From contig CAUYLG010005493.1 of the NCBI GenBank assembly GCA_963573385.1, forward strand, positions 143,501-207,500: a stretch of 64,000 nucleotides of DNA, in the 5' to 3' direction. A model generated the notes under the pieces. That model saw nothing but the letters and a program-made list of their open reading frames with translations, made no database searches and was not told the origin of the DNA. How positions within the stretch are numbered: position 1 is the stretch's first letter; every line of letters begins with the position of its first letter. Below, piece after piece: positions 1 through 10,978 of the stretch. Made by a program: the position numbers and the translations under genes. Source of the DNA: Cacajao melanocephalus (taxonomy: Eukaryota > Chordata > Mammalia > Primates > Pitheciidae).

Positions 1-277
1 GACTATGAGTGCTTATGTCCCAGGCATGCTGGCAAGTTCAGATAAAAGAACGAACGGAAACTGCCTGGCACTTAGTAAACCATCAGCACGAGTTTGCTGC
101 TATTACTGACTGCACTACCATTTTTGGTCCTTGTCCTGGGCCTGGCTTTCCACATCTAAGCTATGGATTTCTTCAGGTTTGTTCCACAAATCTTGGGAAT
201 CTTCTTGTACCCAGCTCTGGATCAGGACTGGTGCCCCGCTCTGCTCCCTTCATCTGCCATGGCTTGGCTCAACTCAC
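1..277 (-). other. PPARGC1B: PPARGC1B intron 10, 5' part
   Basis: This is sequence beyond the exon 10 donor. No frame encodes the rest of the RRM (the GEKYGFITY-type RNP1 strand), so the next exon lies outside the window. I see no repeat or other feature here. Confidence 0.85.
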
Positions 278-399
278 CTCTTACTTCTCGTCAGCACCTC
301 GCACTCCACAATCTCGCCAAACACTTCAAAGCGCCTCTTCAGCTCTCGGGCGCTCATGTCACTGGAGAGATTTCGAACGTACACCACACGGCCTTCACC
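278..399 (-). CDS. PPARGC1B: PPARGC1B exon 10: first half of the RNA-recognition motif
   Basis: The exon is 122 nt. The acceptor cag sits at 402-400 and the donor AGAG|gtgagt has gt at 277-276. It is read from phase 0 and ends with two bases of an Arg codon. It encodes GEGRVVYVRN, then helix residues RELKRRFEVFGEI and ends VLTRSKR, about residues 901-941. VVYVRN is an RNP2-type beta strand and RRFEVFGEI is the conserved helix 1/strand 2 segment of PGC-1 family RRMs. The RNP1 strand would be in the next exon, outside the window. In the PGC-1 family this C-terminal RRM links the coactivator to RNA processing. Several residues differ from the human protein as I recall it but agree with what I recall of mouse. 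Confidence 0.95.
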
Positions 400-1324
400 C
401 TGCCCGAGGCGGACAGAGAGAGACCCACTTATTGTCTGGCTTCCTGGGGTCCCCCTGGGGGTGGGCTCCCGTAGAGTCCTTGTCCTAGTCCATGATGCCT
501 GGCTGAGGGAGCAATACCAGCTGGAGTCAGAGAGAGGACCTGCCTTTATTAGGGGAGGGTGTTGGAAGGGAAGAGGCCCCCAAGGAAGCCGCTGCTTACA
601 TGAAGGTCATAAGCAGAGACTGGGGCTGGGAAGGGGGAGTGATTATCACCATTGATACACCTGTGTTTTCAGTGGCTTCTGGACTTACCTTTCAAGTCTG
701 AGCAGGGGAGGTGCTGGGGTGAGGCAAGCACAGGAGGCAGGTTGTTCATGAGTGTCGGAGTGGGCGGGAAGGAAGGGTCACGAGGCGAGGGCACCGGGGC
801 TATTGGAGCCACCGTTATCTCTGGTTTTGCCTGAGCAAAGTGGCTGAAGTCACAGTATAGACACTGAGACCAAGGCATCACCTTCAGGAGAGCTCCGTGC
901 TATGCCAGTGGGTGCCTAAAACAGCCCAGCAGAGGGAGGGGTGGGAGACTGTTGGGGCTCTCCTTCCCTCCTCGCAGATCTGTGATTTGACCTGGCTGAA
1001 GCCACTGCTATTGGAACAGTCACTTTGACCTGCTAGAGAGACCACAGCCTTGTTCCTGGAAACCTGCGCTCCCAGAGGAAAAATGCAGTTTCTTGTCTTA
1101 GACAGGCTTGCTCTGGAAACAGGTTACAGCCAGTGATTCTCCAGCCATCCCGCCCACGTACTACACATGGCAAGGAAGAAAACCCAGGCGGCGGGTCCAC
1201 AAGCAGGACTCCGTCGTCAACAGTCGGGGAACTGTACATCCCACAACATACGACGTCCAAGCTCAGCTCAACAGAGAAATCCCCTCCTTGCACCCTCCTT
1301 GCAGCTTCCTGAGTTCATAAAGCT

Positions 1325-1660
1325 CTTTCCTGCCACTGCTCCAAACACTTGTCCCCCTGAGTCTTTGCTTGGTTGCTCCCCTTCATCAATCAGGGCCCAG
1401 CTCCCTGAAGGTGCCCTTCCCCGGCCACCCCATAAACACATCCTCAATAGTCCTGCTTACTTCAGATTGTTACTAATTGCACATGACTGATTTCACAGTG
1501 CTTATCCCAATCTGTAATTACATTGTTTATTCCTTTGTTTACGAGTCTATTATCTCTCTCTTCCTTGTGCTCAGCCAGGAGGGAGCCTCATCTCTTTTGT
1601 TCATTGCTGTCCTCCAATGCCCAGAACTGTGCTAGGCCTGTAATTGCTGAATGACCAGAC
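1325..1660 (+). repeat. L2 3' fragment
   Basis: Contains cacagtgcttatcccaatct, gtaattacattgtttattcc and cagaactgtgctaggcctg, in L2 order. Confidence 0.65.
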
Positions 1661-2067
1661 ACAGACTCCAAGAAGATTCTCCATGTACAGCCCATGGTTT
1701 TAAGTACCTGCATGGAGACAGCTGTGCACCTCTAGGGCATGCACACCTCCTGCGTACCCCTCCTCCCTGAAGTACATCACATGGGAGAGATCCAATGGGA
1801 GTCTGTTTGTCTTTTTGTGTTTCTATCCTATTTTCCCTCTGTCCTTTCTAGTGACATGGCATAGCTGGCTTGCTCCAGCTCCCCACTCCGGACACCTGAT
1901 GTGTTTTCCCTGTGGGGAGCTTTGCAGTAGGGTCAGCAGGTAAACCCAGCAGGCCAGGGCCTGTGGACTAACTCTGGGAGGGGATTAGGGAGGTAGGTGG
2001 GGAGGAAGGGACAGGCTCTCTTGGTCTCTTGGCCCTGATCAAGTTGGGGGAACCCCTGAGAAGCACA

Positions 2068-2230
2068 GGCCCAACTCCCTTATGTACAGATGAGGAAAGT
2101 GAGGCTCGGGGAAGCTGGGGATCTGCCCACGGTCACACAGAAGGTGGTGGCAGGGCTGGCTTGTGACCTGGTCAGCCTGCCTACCTGGCTGTCTCTAGGC
2201 CCTGACACTGAGCCCTCACTCATCACCAAC
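2068..2230 (-). repeat. MIR
   Basis: Contains gtacagatgaggaaagtgag and cacggtcacacagaaggtgg, the MIR core in antisense. Confidence 0.7.
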
Positions 2231-2469
2231 AGCACACTCAGCCTCTTGGCTGAACTTTGCATGGTGCCACCTTTGATGCCATTTGGCGACCCTTGTGCTC
2301 TTCAAATGAGAGAAATATGGTCGTCTGCTGCCAACAGTCCCTTCTTCCCCAGGCAGAGGCCGAAGACTGAGGGGCTCACCAGCAGCCTCGAAAGGCTTTG
2401 GGCCATGAGGCCCCTGCACTTCCTGCTAGTCCCCATTCATTCCAGGTTCTGGGCCCCCAGATCACTTAC

Positions 2470-2545
2470 AATGGCCTTTTCCCGCCGCTTCCTGGCGTGC
2501 CGGATGCTTGGCGTTCTGTCCGAACACGGCCCTCTGCTCTCACAT
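2470..2545 (-). CDS. PPARGC1B: PPARGC1B exon 9: Arg-rich segment before the RRM
   Basis: The exon is 76 nt, with acceptor cag at 2548-2546 and a strong donor ATT|gtaagt (gt at 2469-2468). The first base completes the Arg codon split with exon 8, and the exon ends at phase 0. The peptide runs [13 protein letters not shown], then [12 protein letters not shown], about residues 875-900. The basic RHARKRREK cluster directly precedes the RRM and could act as a nuclear-localisation or RNA-contact patch; that role is inference. It is the shortest exon after exons 6 and 7. The 3.3 kb of intron to its right contains paired MIR elements and an Alu. Confidence 0.95.
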
Positions 2546-2863
2546 CTGTCAGTGAACAAGCAAAGCAGAAGCACTCACTCTCAGGAGAGACCATGGGGGT
2601 GGGGGCAGATCTGCTCCAGGAGGCAAGGGATGCTTCCTTAGGACTCATTCTCGGGGGCACACGAGCTGAAACTGCCTCCTGCAGAAACCCAGCCTCCCCT
2701 TCCTCAACAATGCCCCAGGGCTGTGTGTGAGCCTGAACATCTGGACACACGCCTACTGCCAGCTTCCGGCCTGGATTGCTGGGAACCACTGTGTTGCCCA
2801 TTATAACCCCACCCTCTGAGCTTGGCCTCTCTGTGCCATTAGGGGTAGAAAAATCCTTTTGTT

Positions 2864-3174
<311 letters not shown>

Positions 3175-3527
3175 TTATTTGGTCTGATTTTTAAAAAAAA
3201 CTCGATGAGGTTTTATGTTTCTCCATTTTCCAGGTGAAAAATCTGAGACTCGGGTTTGAGATGGGATTTGCTTAAAGCCAGAAAGCAGAGAAGTCCGAGG
3301 CAGGTCCTTCTGGCTTCAGAATCACTGCTCTCTATGGGTTCCTGCCTCAGCCAAGCAGCAGCCCCTGCCCATCGCAGCTCCACGCTTCCGGGCTGGCTAT
3401 CAGGCTCATTAGTCCCACGGCCGAGCAGGCTCCCAGGTGCCGCCCGCCTGCAGCCTTTCTTGCCTGCCTGCACGCTGCCCTCACTCCTCCAGTCTGAATC
3501 ACTGAGAAATACAGCACAGAGGACAAG

Positions 3528-3905
3528 AACACAGGCTTGTGAGTCAGACAGCTAGAGTCTGAATCTTGGCCCCACCGCCTCCCTGTTGGGTGACCTTGAA
3601 GCAGTTACAGAAGCCCGCTCAGCTTCAGTTCTTCATCTATGAAATAGGGATAACCAATTGCGTCTATCCCTTGGCCATTTGTGAGGATTCAATTTAAAAA
3701 TGCATGTCAATGCTTAGCCCAGGAACTGCTCCGTCAATGTTTGCTCTATTTTTCTATGTAACCTCTTTGAGCCTCAGCTTCCTCATCTATAAAATAGGGA
3801 TAAGCAGCAGATACACCCTCCAGGTGCACCTGTGAAGCTCAAATAGGATAATGGAAAGGGAAATGACCTGCAACTTTAAAGGGTGACCTAATTAGAGCAT
3901 GATCA
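3528..3905 (+). repeat. Two neighbouring MIR copies
   Basis: The first (3528-3745) has tgggtgaccttgaagcagtt, tcttcatctatgaaataggg and tgaggattcaattt. The second (3755-3905) has ctctttgagcctcagcttcc, tcatctataaaatagggata. Confidence 0.75.
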
Positions 3906-4834
3906 TCCCTTTTGCAACAGAATTGGTAGACTTTCCCCACCTGAAGAGCTGAGAGTGCCTGGAAGGTATTGCGGTGTTCAGGAATAGTGTTAACCCAGCT
4001 CAAAGTGCTTTCTGCTGCTGGTGTTTGGTACAGGTCTGGAGAAGGCTGGTTAGTAGCTCACCGGGTTTACCAGATACTGAGCTCAGCCAGGTAGCTGAGC
4101 AGGAGCCAGTTACCCAATTAAGTTTCTGCAGTGGGCAGAAAAAGCCAGCCCTGAACCTGGCCCAACAGTGAGAAGAGAAATAGGGGGGCGGTTTCTAGAG
4201 AAGTTCTCAACTCTTCCCAGGCAATTCTACGAATGCAGGCCCAGCCCAAACACCTGTGAGCTGGGCAGGAGAGAAGGGAGGGCAGGGAAGCTCTGGCTTG
4301 CGGGATGTGTTTCAACATGAAGAGAATCTGGGAAACTGCCTAAATGGAGATTGAGTGCTTCAGCTCACAGCAAAGCAAGGCTGAAGCTGAACCTTTGACA
4401 CTGGACCACTGTAGGGCAGAAGCTACCCCTGGGGAAAGAATAGAGCCAGAAAGAGAGGCTCAGCAAGGTCGGTAGAATGCAACTGTGACGGACAGATCCC
4501 GGCCTCTACAGTAAATAAGGGCTTGTTGGAGAAATGGCTGCAGACCTCACTTTGAGGAACAAAAAACTGAGGGCTTCTTAACATTGGTTTGCGGGGAGCG
4601 CACAAACCCCCTAAAATTGAATGCCCAGTTAGATGCGTATGCCCATTTTAATGGGAAGATGAGCCTTTGCTTTAATCATGTTTTCAAACAGTTAAGAATC
4701 CTTGTTGTAGATGTGGTAAATACAAAGCTGAATTCTTTCTTAATTTTTATTTAACAAAAAAAATTTTTTTGCTAGTCCCTTTAGAAGGGAAGAGGAGGTA
4801 TCTTGACAAGACCTGAATTCTACTCTCAGCGTAT

Positions 4835-4950
4835 GATTCTCTAGCAATGTTATCATCATCACCTAGGAACTTGTTAGAAATGCCAATCCCTGCCCCTATC
4901 CCGCCCAGACCTACAGATCAGACACCTGCGGGTGGGCCAGCCAGTGGAGG
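4835..4950 (+). mobile_element. MER5A fragment
   Basis: Contains tcatcacctaggaacttgtt, agaaatgccaat and cccagacctacagatcagac, matching the centre of this nonautonomous hAT transposon. Confidence 0.75.
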
Positions 4951-5802
4951 CCCAACAAATCCACAGCGGATTTGGCAGCAGGGCTCTAGCCCAACAGCAG
5001 CATCTAGTGGCCACTTGGCTTCACCTCAACACAGGGCTGGGGATGACACCGACCCACCTCAAGCCTTCCCCAGGGAGAATCAGGACCCACTGTGATCAGA
5101 CAGAAGCAACCAGTACCCTCCGAATCTGCCAAACCTCCCATTCTTTCTGCCCAGCTCCCCAGCTGACTTTCGGACTGGCTCCTTCTCCAGTCTCGTTCAG
5201 TGAGCGAGGATGACACAAGCAAGTGAGCTCCTGACGCCATCATCCCTACACTGAAGTCACCGTCCTTTGAGGGGCAGCCAACGGCTGAAAGCCACAGGGC
5301 AACTCAGCAGGACCCAGAAACCTTAACAACGCTTTATATCCAGGTGTTTTTCAGAGCACAGATTAGAATTACACTAATCTTCCTTTTAGATGTAAATATC
5401 CCTGGAATTCAAACTGTTGGGGCATGTATATGTTTGCACAAAAACCTATCCATTTTATAAATATAAAAGCAGAAAACACAGATGGATAAGGGACAAGTTC
5501 CTTTAGACATAAGCCCAGAAATAGCCAGGAAGTGGGTTTTCTTTCTTTCTGGAGGCCAGGAGATTTGGTACACTCCCAATTCCACAGACCAGGCTTTGCC
5601 TGCCTCCAGGATTCACTCACAACTGCCCCAGAAGACCACCTTCAAGGCCCCTGACCAGGACATGGACCACACAGGGAGATGCAGTCTCAGTTTCAGAGCA
5701 AATTTCCTGGGGGTCTCCCTCCTGGGGCTCCTCCTCCCCTGGCTCCCAGGGAACTGGGGTCCTCCATTGCCCACTGCGTCTTCTGTGGCCCCCTGTTCAT
5801 AC

Positions 5803-6613
5803 CTGAAGTTCTTTCGAGTGGCTGGTGACCAGGAGTGGCAGGATGAGGAGCCAGAGCTTGAGCGGCTGCGGGAACAGAGCTGCCAGCTGGCCTTGCTTGG
5901 TGGGCTCTGGTAAGGGCAGTGGTCAGAGCAAGTGGGGCTGACTCCTGAGTCCTCTTCTTCATTGTCCTCCTCCTCCTCCTCCCTATCTTCATCTTCCTCC
6001 TCTGGGAGGAAGCTGCTCTCACCACTGCTGCTGCTGCTGTCTTCAAAGACAGTGTCATACTCAGGGCTCTTGCAGGAGGCCAGCTCTTCCTCCTCCAGGG
6101 CGGTCTCCAGCAGCCCAAAGTGTTTAGTGAGGCTGGCGCGGATCTCATGGTCTCTGAGCAGCATGCTGTCCTTGGATGGGGCGCCAGCATCACAGCTTCT
6201 GTCTTCCTCCCTGCCAGGGGCCTGCGCCTCAGCCCGAGGGGTATCCTGTTGGGGCCAGTCCTCAAGGTGAATCCCAGACGGCTCCCAGGACCTCAGCACC
6301 TTCCTCTGCATGACGCCCTCTGGTCGGAGCACCTGGCAGTAGTCATGGTCTCCAAAGGAACAGGAGAAGGGACGCTTCTGGCCAGGCTGCGAGGCTGGCT
6401 GAGCTGGGGCGTGCCGCAGGTGAGACAGGAGCTCACTCCGCTCCGGGTGCTTCTTTGGCAGCTTGTGGGCAGCCCCTGGGGTGGCCTTGAGTGAGAGGGC
6501 CTCAGGGGAGGGGAGGTTGAGAGCTATTTCTTTGCCCAGGCTGTGCTTGATGTCTGGCTTGAAGGGGTCCTCCTCTGTGGGCTTGTATGGTGGTGTGGTG
6601 GGTGGGGTGAGTC
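5803..6613 (-). CDS. PPARGC1B: PPARGC1B exon 8: HCF-1-binding motif and acidic/serine block
   Basis: The exon is 811 nt, with acceptor acag at 6617-6614 and donor CAG|gtatga (gt at 5802-5801). The reading frame is open throughout, about residues 605-875. It begins [11 protein letters not shown] and contains [15 protein letters not shown] (6339-6350, about residues 693-696) fits the [DE]HxY HCF-1 binding motif known for PGC-1beta/PERC. Downstream is an acidic/serine block: a run of five serines, then LPEEEDED and [13 protein letters not shown] (roughly 5945-6050). It ends [10 protein letters not shown]. Long plus-strand open frames over this exon, rich in Ser and Leu, are antisense shadows of the purine-rich codons. 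Compared with remembered human, the acidic block has several D/E/N/R swaps but similar length. Confidence 0.96.
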
Positions 6614-6687
6614 CTGTCCAAGCAAGAGGAGAAAGGTAAGATGAAGACAGATCACTTCTCTGAGGGACACTAAAACCCTAAGTTTGA

Positions 6688-6981
<294 letters not shown>

Positions 6982-7317
6982 GACCCTAGTTTGCGATGGC
7001 AAAAAAAAAATGGCCATGTGCCCTTACCCCCCACCCCAGTGGATGGCAAGCATCACTAACTGATCATTGCACTGCTGGCTGAGCCTGGAGGTGGCCTGGG
7101 AAGCCTTGGATTCTTTGGAGTTGGCATGTGATGAAATCCATTTGCCATTCCTTCTGTGACCTACTAGTGGCAGCTGGAGCCTCCAAGTCATCCAAGATAT
7201 CTCTTCCTGATCTACATCCAACCATTCAACAAACCCTCCCAACTAAGGCTCTCATATGCCTCTGGCGTTTCCCATGACGGACAGGGGGCAGGCACCGCAG
7301 ATACAACTGCCCACCTA

Positions 7318-7345
7318 GGCTGGGCGCAGCGGCTCACGCCTGTAA
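7318..7345 (+). mobile_element. Alu 5' head fragment, 28 bp
   Basis: The canonical first 28 bases of an Alu (ggctgggcgcagcggctcac, then gcctgtaa) stop abruptly and run into non-Alu sequence about 10 bp before the left copy of a duplicated segment. A 5'-intact, 3'-truncated Alu is not the usual product of retrotransposition. Confidence 0.85.
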
Positions 7346-7354
7346 ACCTGGTTC

Positions 7355-7543
7355 ATCCCGAGTAAGTCTCCTTTATGGTACCTACTGCCATTTGTAATGA
7401 TCTTCCTTTTCTGTTTGCTTTTTGACTGCCTGTAACATAAGCCCCGCGAAGGCAGACCTCTTGCGCGTGGTTCATTACGTGGCACCTTGCCACGAATGAC
7501 AAAAAACTCAGAGATGCATGGGTGTTTTCCCGAAGGCCCCTGC
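7355..7543 (+). repeat. Local duplication, left copy (intron 7)
   Basis: Shares ctttatggtacct, tttgtaat, atcttccttttctgttt, gactgcct, gtggcacct and gatgcatgggtg-type blocks in the same order with 8825-8978. The first 77 bases match at roughly nine in ten by eye. This copy has about 40 extra bases near 7433-7470. Part of it resembles an L2 3' end. Confidence 0.8.
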
Positions 7544-7565
7544 CAGTGGAAGCCTCCTGGCTCAC

Positions 7566-7630
7566 CTGCTGTGCCACAGAGCTCCACCGTCAAGGTCTGC
7601 TCAAAGCTCTTCTTGCCAAAAGTAGGGTCG
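7566..7630 (-). CDS. PPARGC1B: PPARGC1B exon 7: 65-nt linker exon
   Basis: The exon is 65 nt, with acceptor ccag ending at 7631 and donor CAG|gtgagc (gt at 7565-7564). It starts with the third base of a split Ser codon and ends with the first base of a Gly codon. The peptide is DPTFGKKSFEQTL, then TVELCGTA, about residues 584-604, as in PGC-1beta. The length is not a multiple of three, so skipping this exon alone would shift frame. Its end phase equals that of exon 5, so loss of exons 6 and 7 together is frame-neutral. A duplicated intronic segment ends about 25-30 bases beyond the donor. Confidence 0.95.
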
Positions 7631-8220
7631 CTGGTGGAGGCAGGGAGGACGGAAAGGAAAGAAGCGAGTCAGTAGCAGGCATCCACCTCCCCGCGCGCCA
7701 ACAGGGTCACAGAGAGTGCCGTGACGGGCCCCGGTTCCGCTGCCCATGGAAATGGAGCCTGAGGTGCATTTGCTGGGGGAACCCCCATCCCAGCTGTTAG
7801 AGGAATTCAAGCTGCACAGCTCTTTTAGGAGACATGGGCAAGGCTCACTGAAGGGTGAATAGAAGACAAGTGTTGTCGGGATCCTTATTTCACAGAGGGA
7901 GCAACTGAGGCCCAGGAGGAGGAAGGGACTTGCTGAAATCCACAGGGCCCTGTCAGAGAAGAATTCTCTTCAGGGTCCCCAAGAGGACAGGGTGTGAAAT
8001 GGCCTGAGTCCTTTCCTCTGGCCTGCAAAAGTCAGTTTCTAAAAACCAACTCCCTTCTAAAGAAACCCAGCTCCTGAGGGTCCCAGATGACAATCAGGGC
8101 AGGGGGTGCGGGGCCAGGGCCAGGCATGGGGGCTGAGGAACCCCCCCAACCCCCCCAACACACACACCCAACAAGACAAAATCTAATGGAATAATACACC
8201 AATAGTTTCTAAAAATCTAC
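7631..8220 (-). other. PPARGC1B: PPARGC1B intron 6
   Basis: This 590-bp intron has a MIR fragment (about 7862-7960) and a C-rich/CA-rich stretch at 8139-8170. Nothing else stands out. Confidence 0.85.
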
Positions 8221-8257
8221 CTTTGTGACAAGGCCAGCATGAGGCACCTGGGAGAGT
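8221..8257 (-). CDS. PPARGC1B: PPARGC1B exon 6: 37-nt microexon
   Basis: The exon is 37 nt, with a pyrimidine-rich acceptor ending cag (8260-8258) and donor AAAG|gtagat (gt at 8220-8219). Two bases complete the Asp codon started in exon 5, the peptide continues SPRCLMLALSQ, and the exon ends with the first two bases of a Ser codon (about residues 571-583). It was found by phase logic: exon 5 ends at phase 1 and exon 7 begins with the last base of a codon, so a small exon was required between them. The peptide matches PGC-1beta. It is too short for open-reading-frame scanning. Confidence 0.95.
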
Positions 8258-8589
8258 CTGAAAAGAAGACAAAGAGAAATAAGATTCCCCAACATGGCAT
8301 CACCAGCAGATGCTTCCCCTCTGGAGGAGACCCCAGGCCTCCACTGGTGCCACGCACAGCTGCCCTTTGGGCAGGTGACCAAACGCCTCTGCACTTTCAC
8401 GGAAAGGCAGAACAATGCAAATCCACCTTCCATCCCAGGTCTCAGCTGGGGGACCTACTTGATTTTGCAGAAAGTACAAACGGGTGCAAGGGTGACCCCT
8501 TCTGGTACATGCAGCACAGTGAGGAAGATGTCTGACTCCCCGTCCACTGCAGTGGGCTCCGGACAGACCGCCCTGCATGGGGCTCATCA

Positions 8590-8765
8590 CTAAGTAGCTC
8601 TGTGCCTGAGTTTCTGCATCAAAACATGGAGACAGTGACAGTACCTACCAGAGAGGCTTCTTGTGAGGACTCAATAGGGACAATCTGTGTTAATCTGAGA
8701 CCAGTGCCAGCACGGGAAGTACGCAATGGATAACTGTTACTGTTATCATTACTGCTATTAGCAGC
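8590..8765 (+). repeat. MIR
   Basis: Contains ctgagtttctgcatcaaaac, acagtacctaccagagaggc and ttgtgaggactcaatag. Confidence 0.65.
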
Positions 8766-8824
8766 GTTTAAGACTCTAGCTGCACTGTGGAGCTTAATTT
8801 ATAGACTCATGCTTCTGTCACATT

Positions 8825-8978
8825 ATCCCCAGTGAGTCTTCTTTATGGTACCTATTGCAATTTGTAATTATCTTCCTTTTCTGTTTACTTTGGACTGCCT
8901 GCTTAATTCGTTAAGTGGCACCTGGCCCATGCATGATGGCAAACTCAGAGCTGCATGGGTGCTCTTCTGAAGATCTGC
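8825..8978 (+). repeat. Local duplication, right copy (intron 5)
   Basis: Direct-orientation partner of 7355-7543. The two copies bracket exons 6 and 7. Confidence 0.8.
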
Positions 8979-9153
8979 TCCAACTAGCCCAAAGAACAGC
9001 TGAAAGCCGGAGAGGGGAAGGAACTTGTCCAACCCCACAGAACACTTTGCTGGGGGACGAGGACTTGAACACAGGGCTCCTGGCTCCCAGTACAGAAGGG
9101 GCACGCTGCACCCCATCCCTGCCCCCTCCTTGCAGACCACCAACTCTGACTAC

Positions 9154-10282
9154 CTCTGGGAGGGAGCCGTGGGCAGCTGGGGTCCTCATCCGTGTCCCCA
9201 CACCCACTCTCACAGGGGCTCTCCAGGGCAGGGATCTGGGGTCCCCGTAGGAGCTGCTGGTCTTGGCCACTGTCCTCATCCGTGGGGCTGCCCAGCTCCT
9301 GCTCTATGTCACAGGCCTTGGGAGCCAGGCGCAGCGAGGGCAGAGCACCTTGGGGCTCCATGGGGGCCAGTGGCTCATCAGCAAATGTCAGCCAGGGACC
9401 CAGCTCAGGGTTCAGTCTCCGAGAACGCCGCACGGGGCACAGAGAGCTCTCTGGCTTCCTCCCCAGCTTCGTCCATGGCAGGCCTCGGCCTGGCCTTTTC
9501 CTGCCCCACTCCTCCTCCTCCTCCTCCTCCTCTTTTTCTTCCTCCTCTTCCTCCTCCTCTTCTTCTTCCTTGTCTTTCTCCTCCTCCTGCTGCAGCCTGC
9601 CAGGCCGGCGGACCTCCCCTTTCACCTCCAGCCGCAGTGGGCGCAGGCTTGGTCTGGGCCCAGTGCTCTTGGGTGAAGCTGTGATCCTCACCTCCTCCAC
9701 CGAGGATGGGTGACCAGGGGAGGCCTGGCTGTCTTTGGGGGGCCTGGGCCTTGACCGAGGTGTGAGGGAGGCATAGACAGGCGTGGCCAGACGGTAGGGT
9801 TTGCTGACATCACAGAGCACGTCTTGAGCCAGAAGTTCCCTCAAAATGGAGAACTCAGCCCAGGAGGCTTTGGAGGGGTGCCGGGGCCGGGATCTGACCT
9901 GCTGGGAGGGGTTGCTGCAGGGCTTGGGGGCTGGATCAGGGGCCTGTGGGGGCAGCTTCCTTTGGGGGAGGCAGTAGGTGTGCATGTAGCGAATGAGTTG
10001 CACCATCGCCTGCATGTCTTCCTGGGAAAACTGGGCACCAGGGTCTGCCCCGCCCAGTGCTAGGGAGTCCCGGGGAGAGGCTGGAGCTGGCTGGGGGCTT
10101 GGGCAGTCCTCACCCGGCTCCTCATCCTCCTTGGCAGGGAGCCGGGGACTCTGGAGGTGTGGTGGCTGCAGACCTCTATCCTGCAGGCAGGACCGCGCCG
10201 AGGTGAGGTGCTTATGCAGTTCTGTACAACTCCGGCTCTGAGACTGCGTCATGGGAGCCTTCTTGTCTTGGGCGCTGTCCGC
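9154..10282 (-). CDS. PPARGC1B: PPARGC1B exon 5: large regulatory exon with LRELL and Glu-rich tract
   Basis: The exon is 1129 nt, with acceptor tag at 10285-10283 and donor AGAG|gtagtc (gt at 9153-9152). It is open from phase 0 to phase 1, about residues 195-570 plus one base. It starts [15 protein letters not shown]. The motif LRELL (codons at 9831-9845, about residues 341-345) is an LXXLL nuclear-receptor box inside [16 protein letters not shown] Glu-rich tract follows (three Glu, KDK, eleven Glu, Lys, eight Glu; roughly 9509-9590), then [12 protein letters not shown], a basic patch RRSRRLNPE, and the [11 protein letters not shown] region. The tract is coded by mixed GAG/GAA apart from a pure run of eight GAG. 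This region serves as receptor-docking and regulatory scaffold in PGC-1beta. Confidence 0.97.
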
Positions 10283-10646
10283 CTAGAGAGGGAGAGAGGC
10301 CAGAGTGAGGAAGGAGGCCCAGACACTCCTGTGTGCCTCATCCACATGGCCACTGGCCGGCCCAGTGTGTCTCACCTGGATCATGGGAACAGCCAAGTTT
10401 CCTTCACTCCGTCCCTAGCCTCCCACGCAGAGCCGGGCACCTGGCTGTGCTCAGTGGATGAGGAATGACCAGCCTCCTAACAGCTCTCTCAGCCATGGAA
10501 TTTCACCCCTGCAGACCTTTCCAGATTCACTGACAAAGCCCCACTCTGACCATTCCACCCCACTACCCCATACCCTTCGACCAAAAGCCAGGCAGTAGAT
10601 TCATGGTAGCCTGGGGCTGCGTGTAGGAAGGACTCGCTGCAAATGA

Positions 10647-10978
<332 letters not shown>

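Larger units (their letters stand above)
400..2469 (-). other. PPARGC1B: PPARGC1B intron 9
   Basis: This 2.07 kb intron contains an L2 fragment (about 1325-1660) and a MIR (about 2068-2230). The rest is unique-looking sequence without coding or RNA-gene signals. Small open frames here do not match anything I recognise. Confidence 0.85.
8258..9153 (-). other. PPARGC1B: PPARGC1B intron 5
   Basis: This 896-bp intron contains a MIR (about 8590-8765) and the right copy of the duplicated segment (8825-8978). No further exon is required by phase between exons 5 and 6. Confidence 0.85.

Noticed and set aside
1..277. Search for the next RRM exon after exon 10
   Set aside because: No frame encodes the RNP1 strand or its continuation; it must lie outside the window.
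501..560. Possible miR-378-like match (ctggagtcagag)
   Set aside because: Only about 9 bases resemble the mature arm and the flanks cannot form the hairpin.
5932..6270. Plus-strand Ser-rich open frame opposite exon 8
   Set aside because: It is the antisense shadow of the acidic GAG/GAA codons of PPARGC1B exon 8; no splice or start context of its own.
9025..9713. Plus-strand open frames of 137-219 codons opposite exon 5
   Set aside because: They are Pro/Ser/Leu-rich antisense frames produced by GC-rich, purine-biased coding sequence on the other strand.
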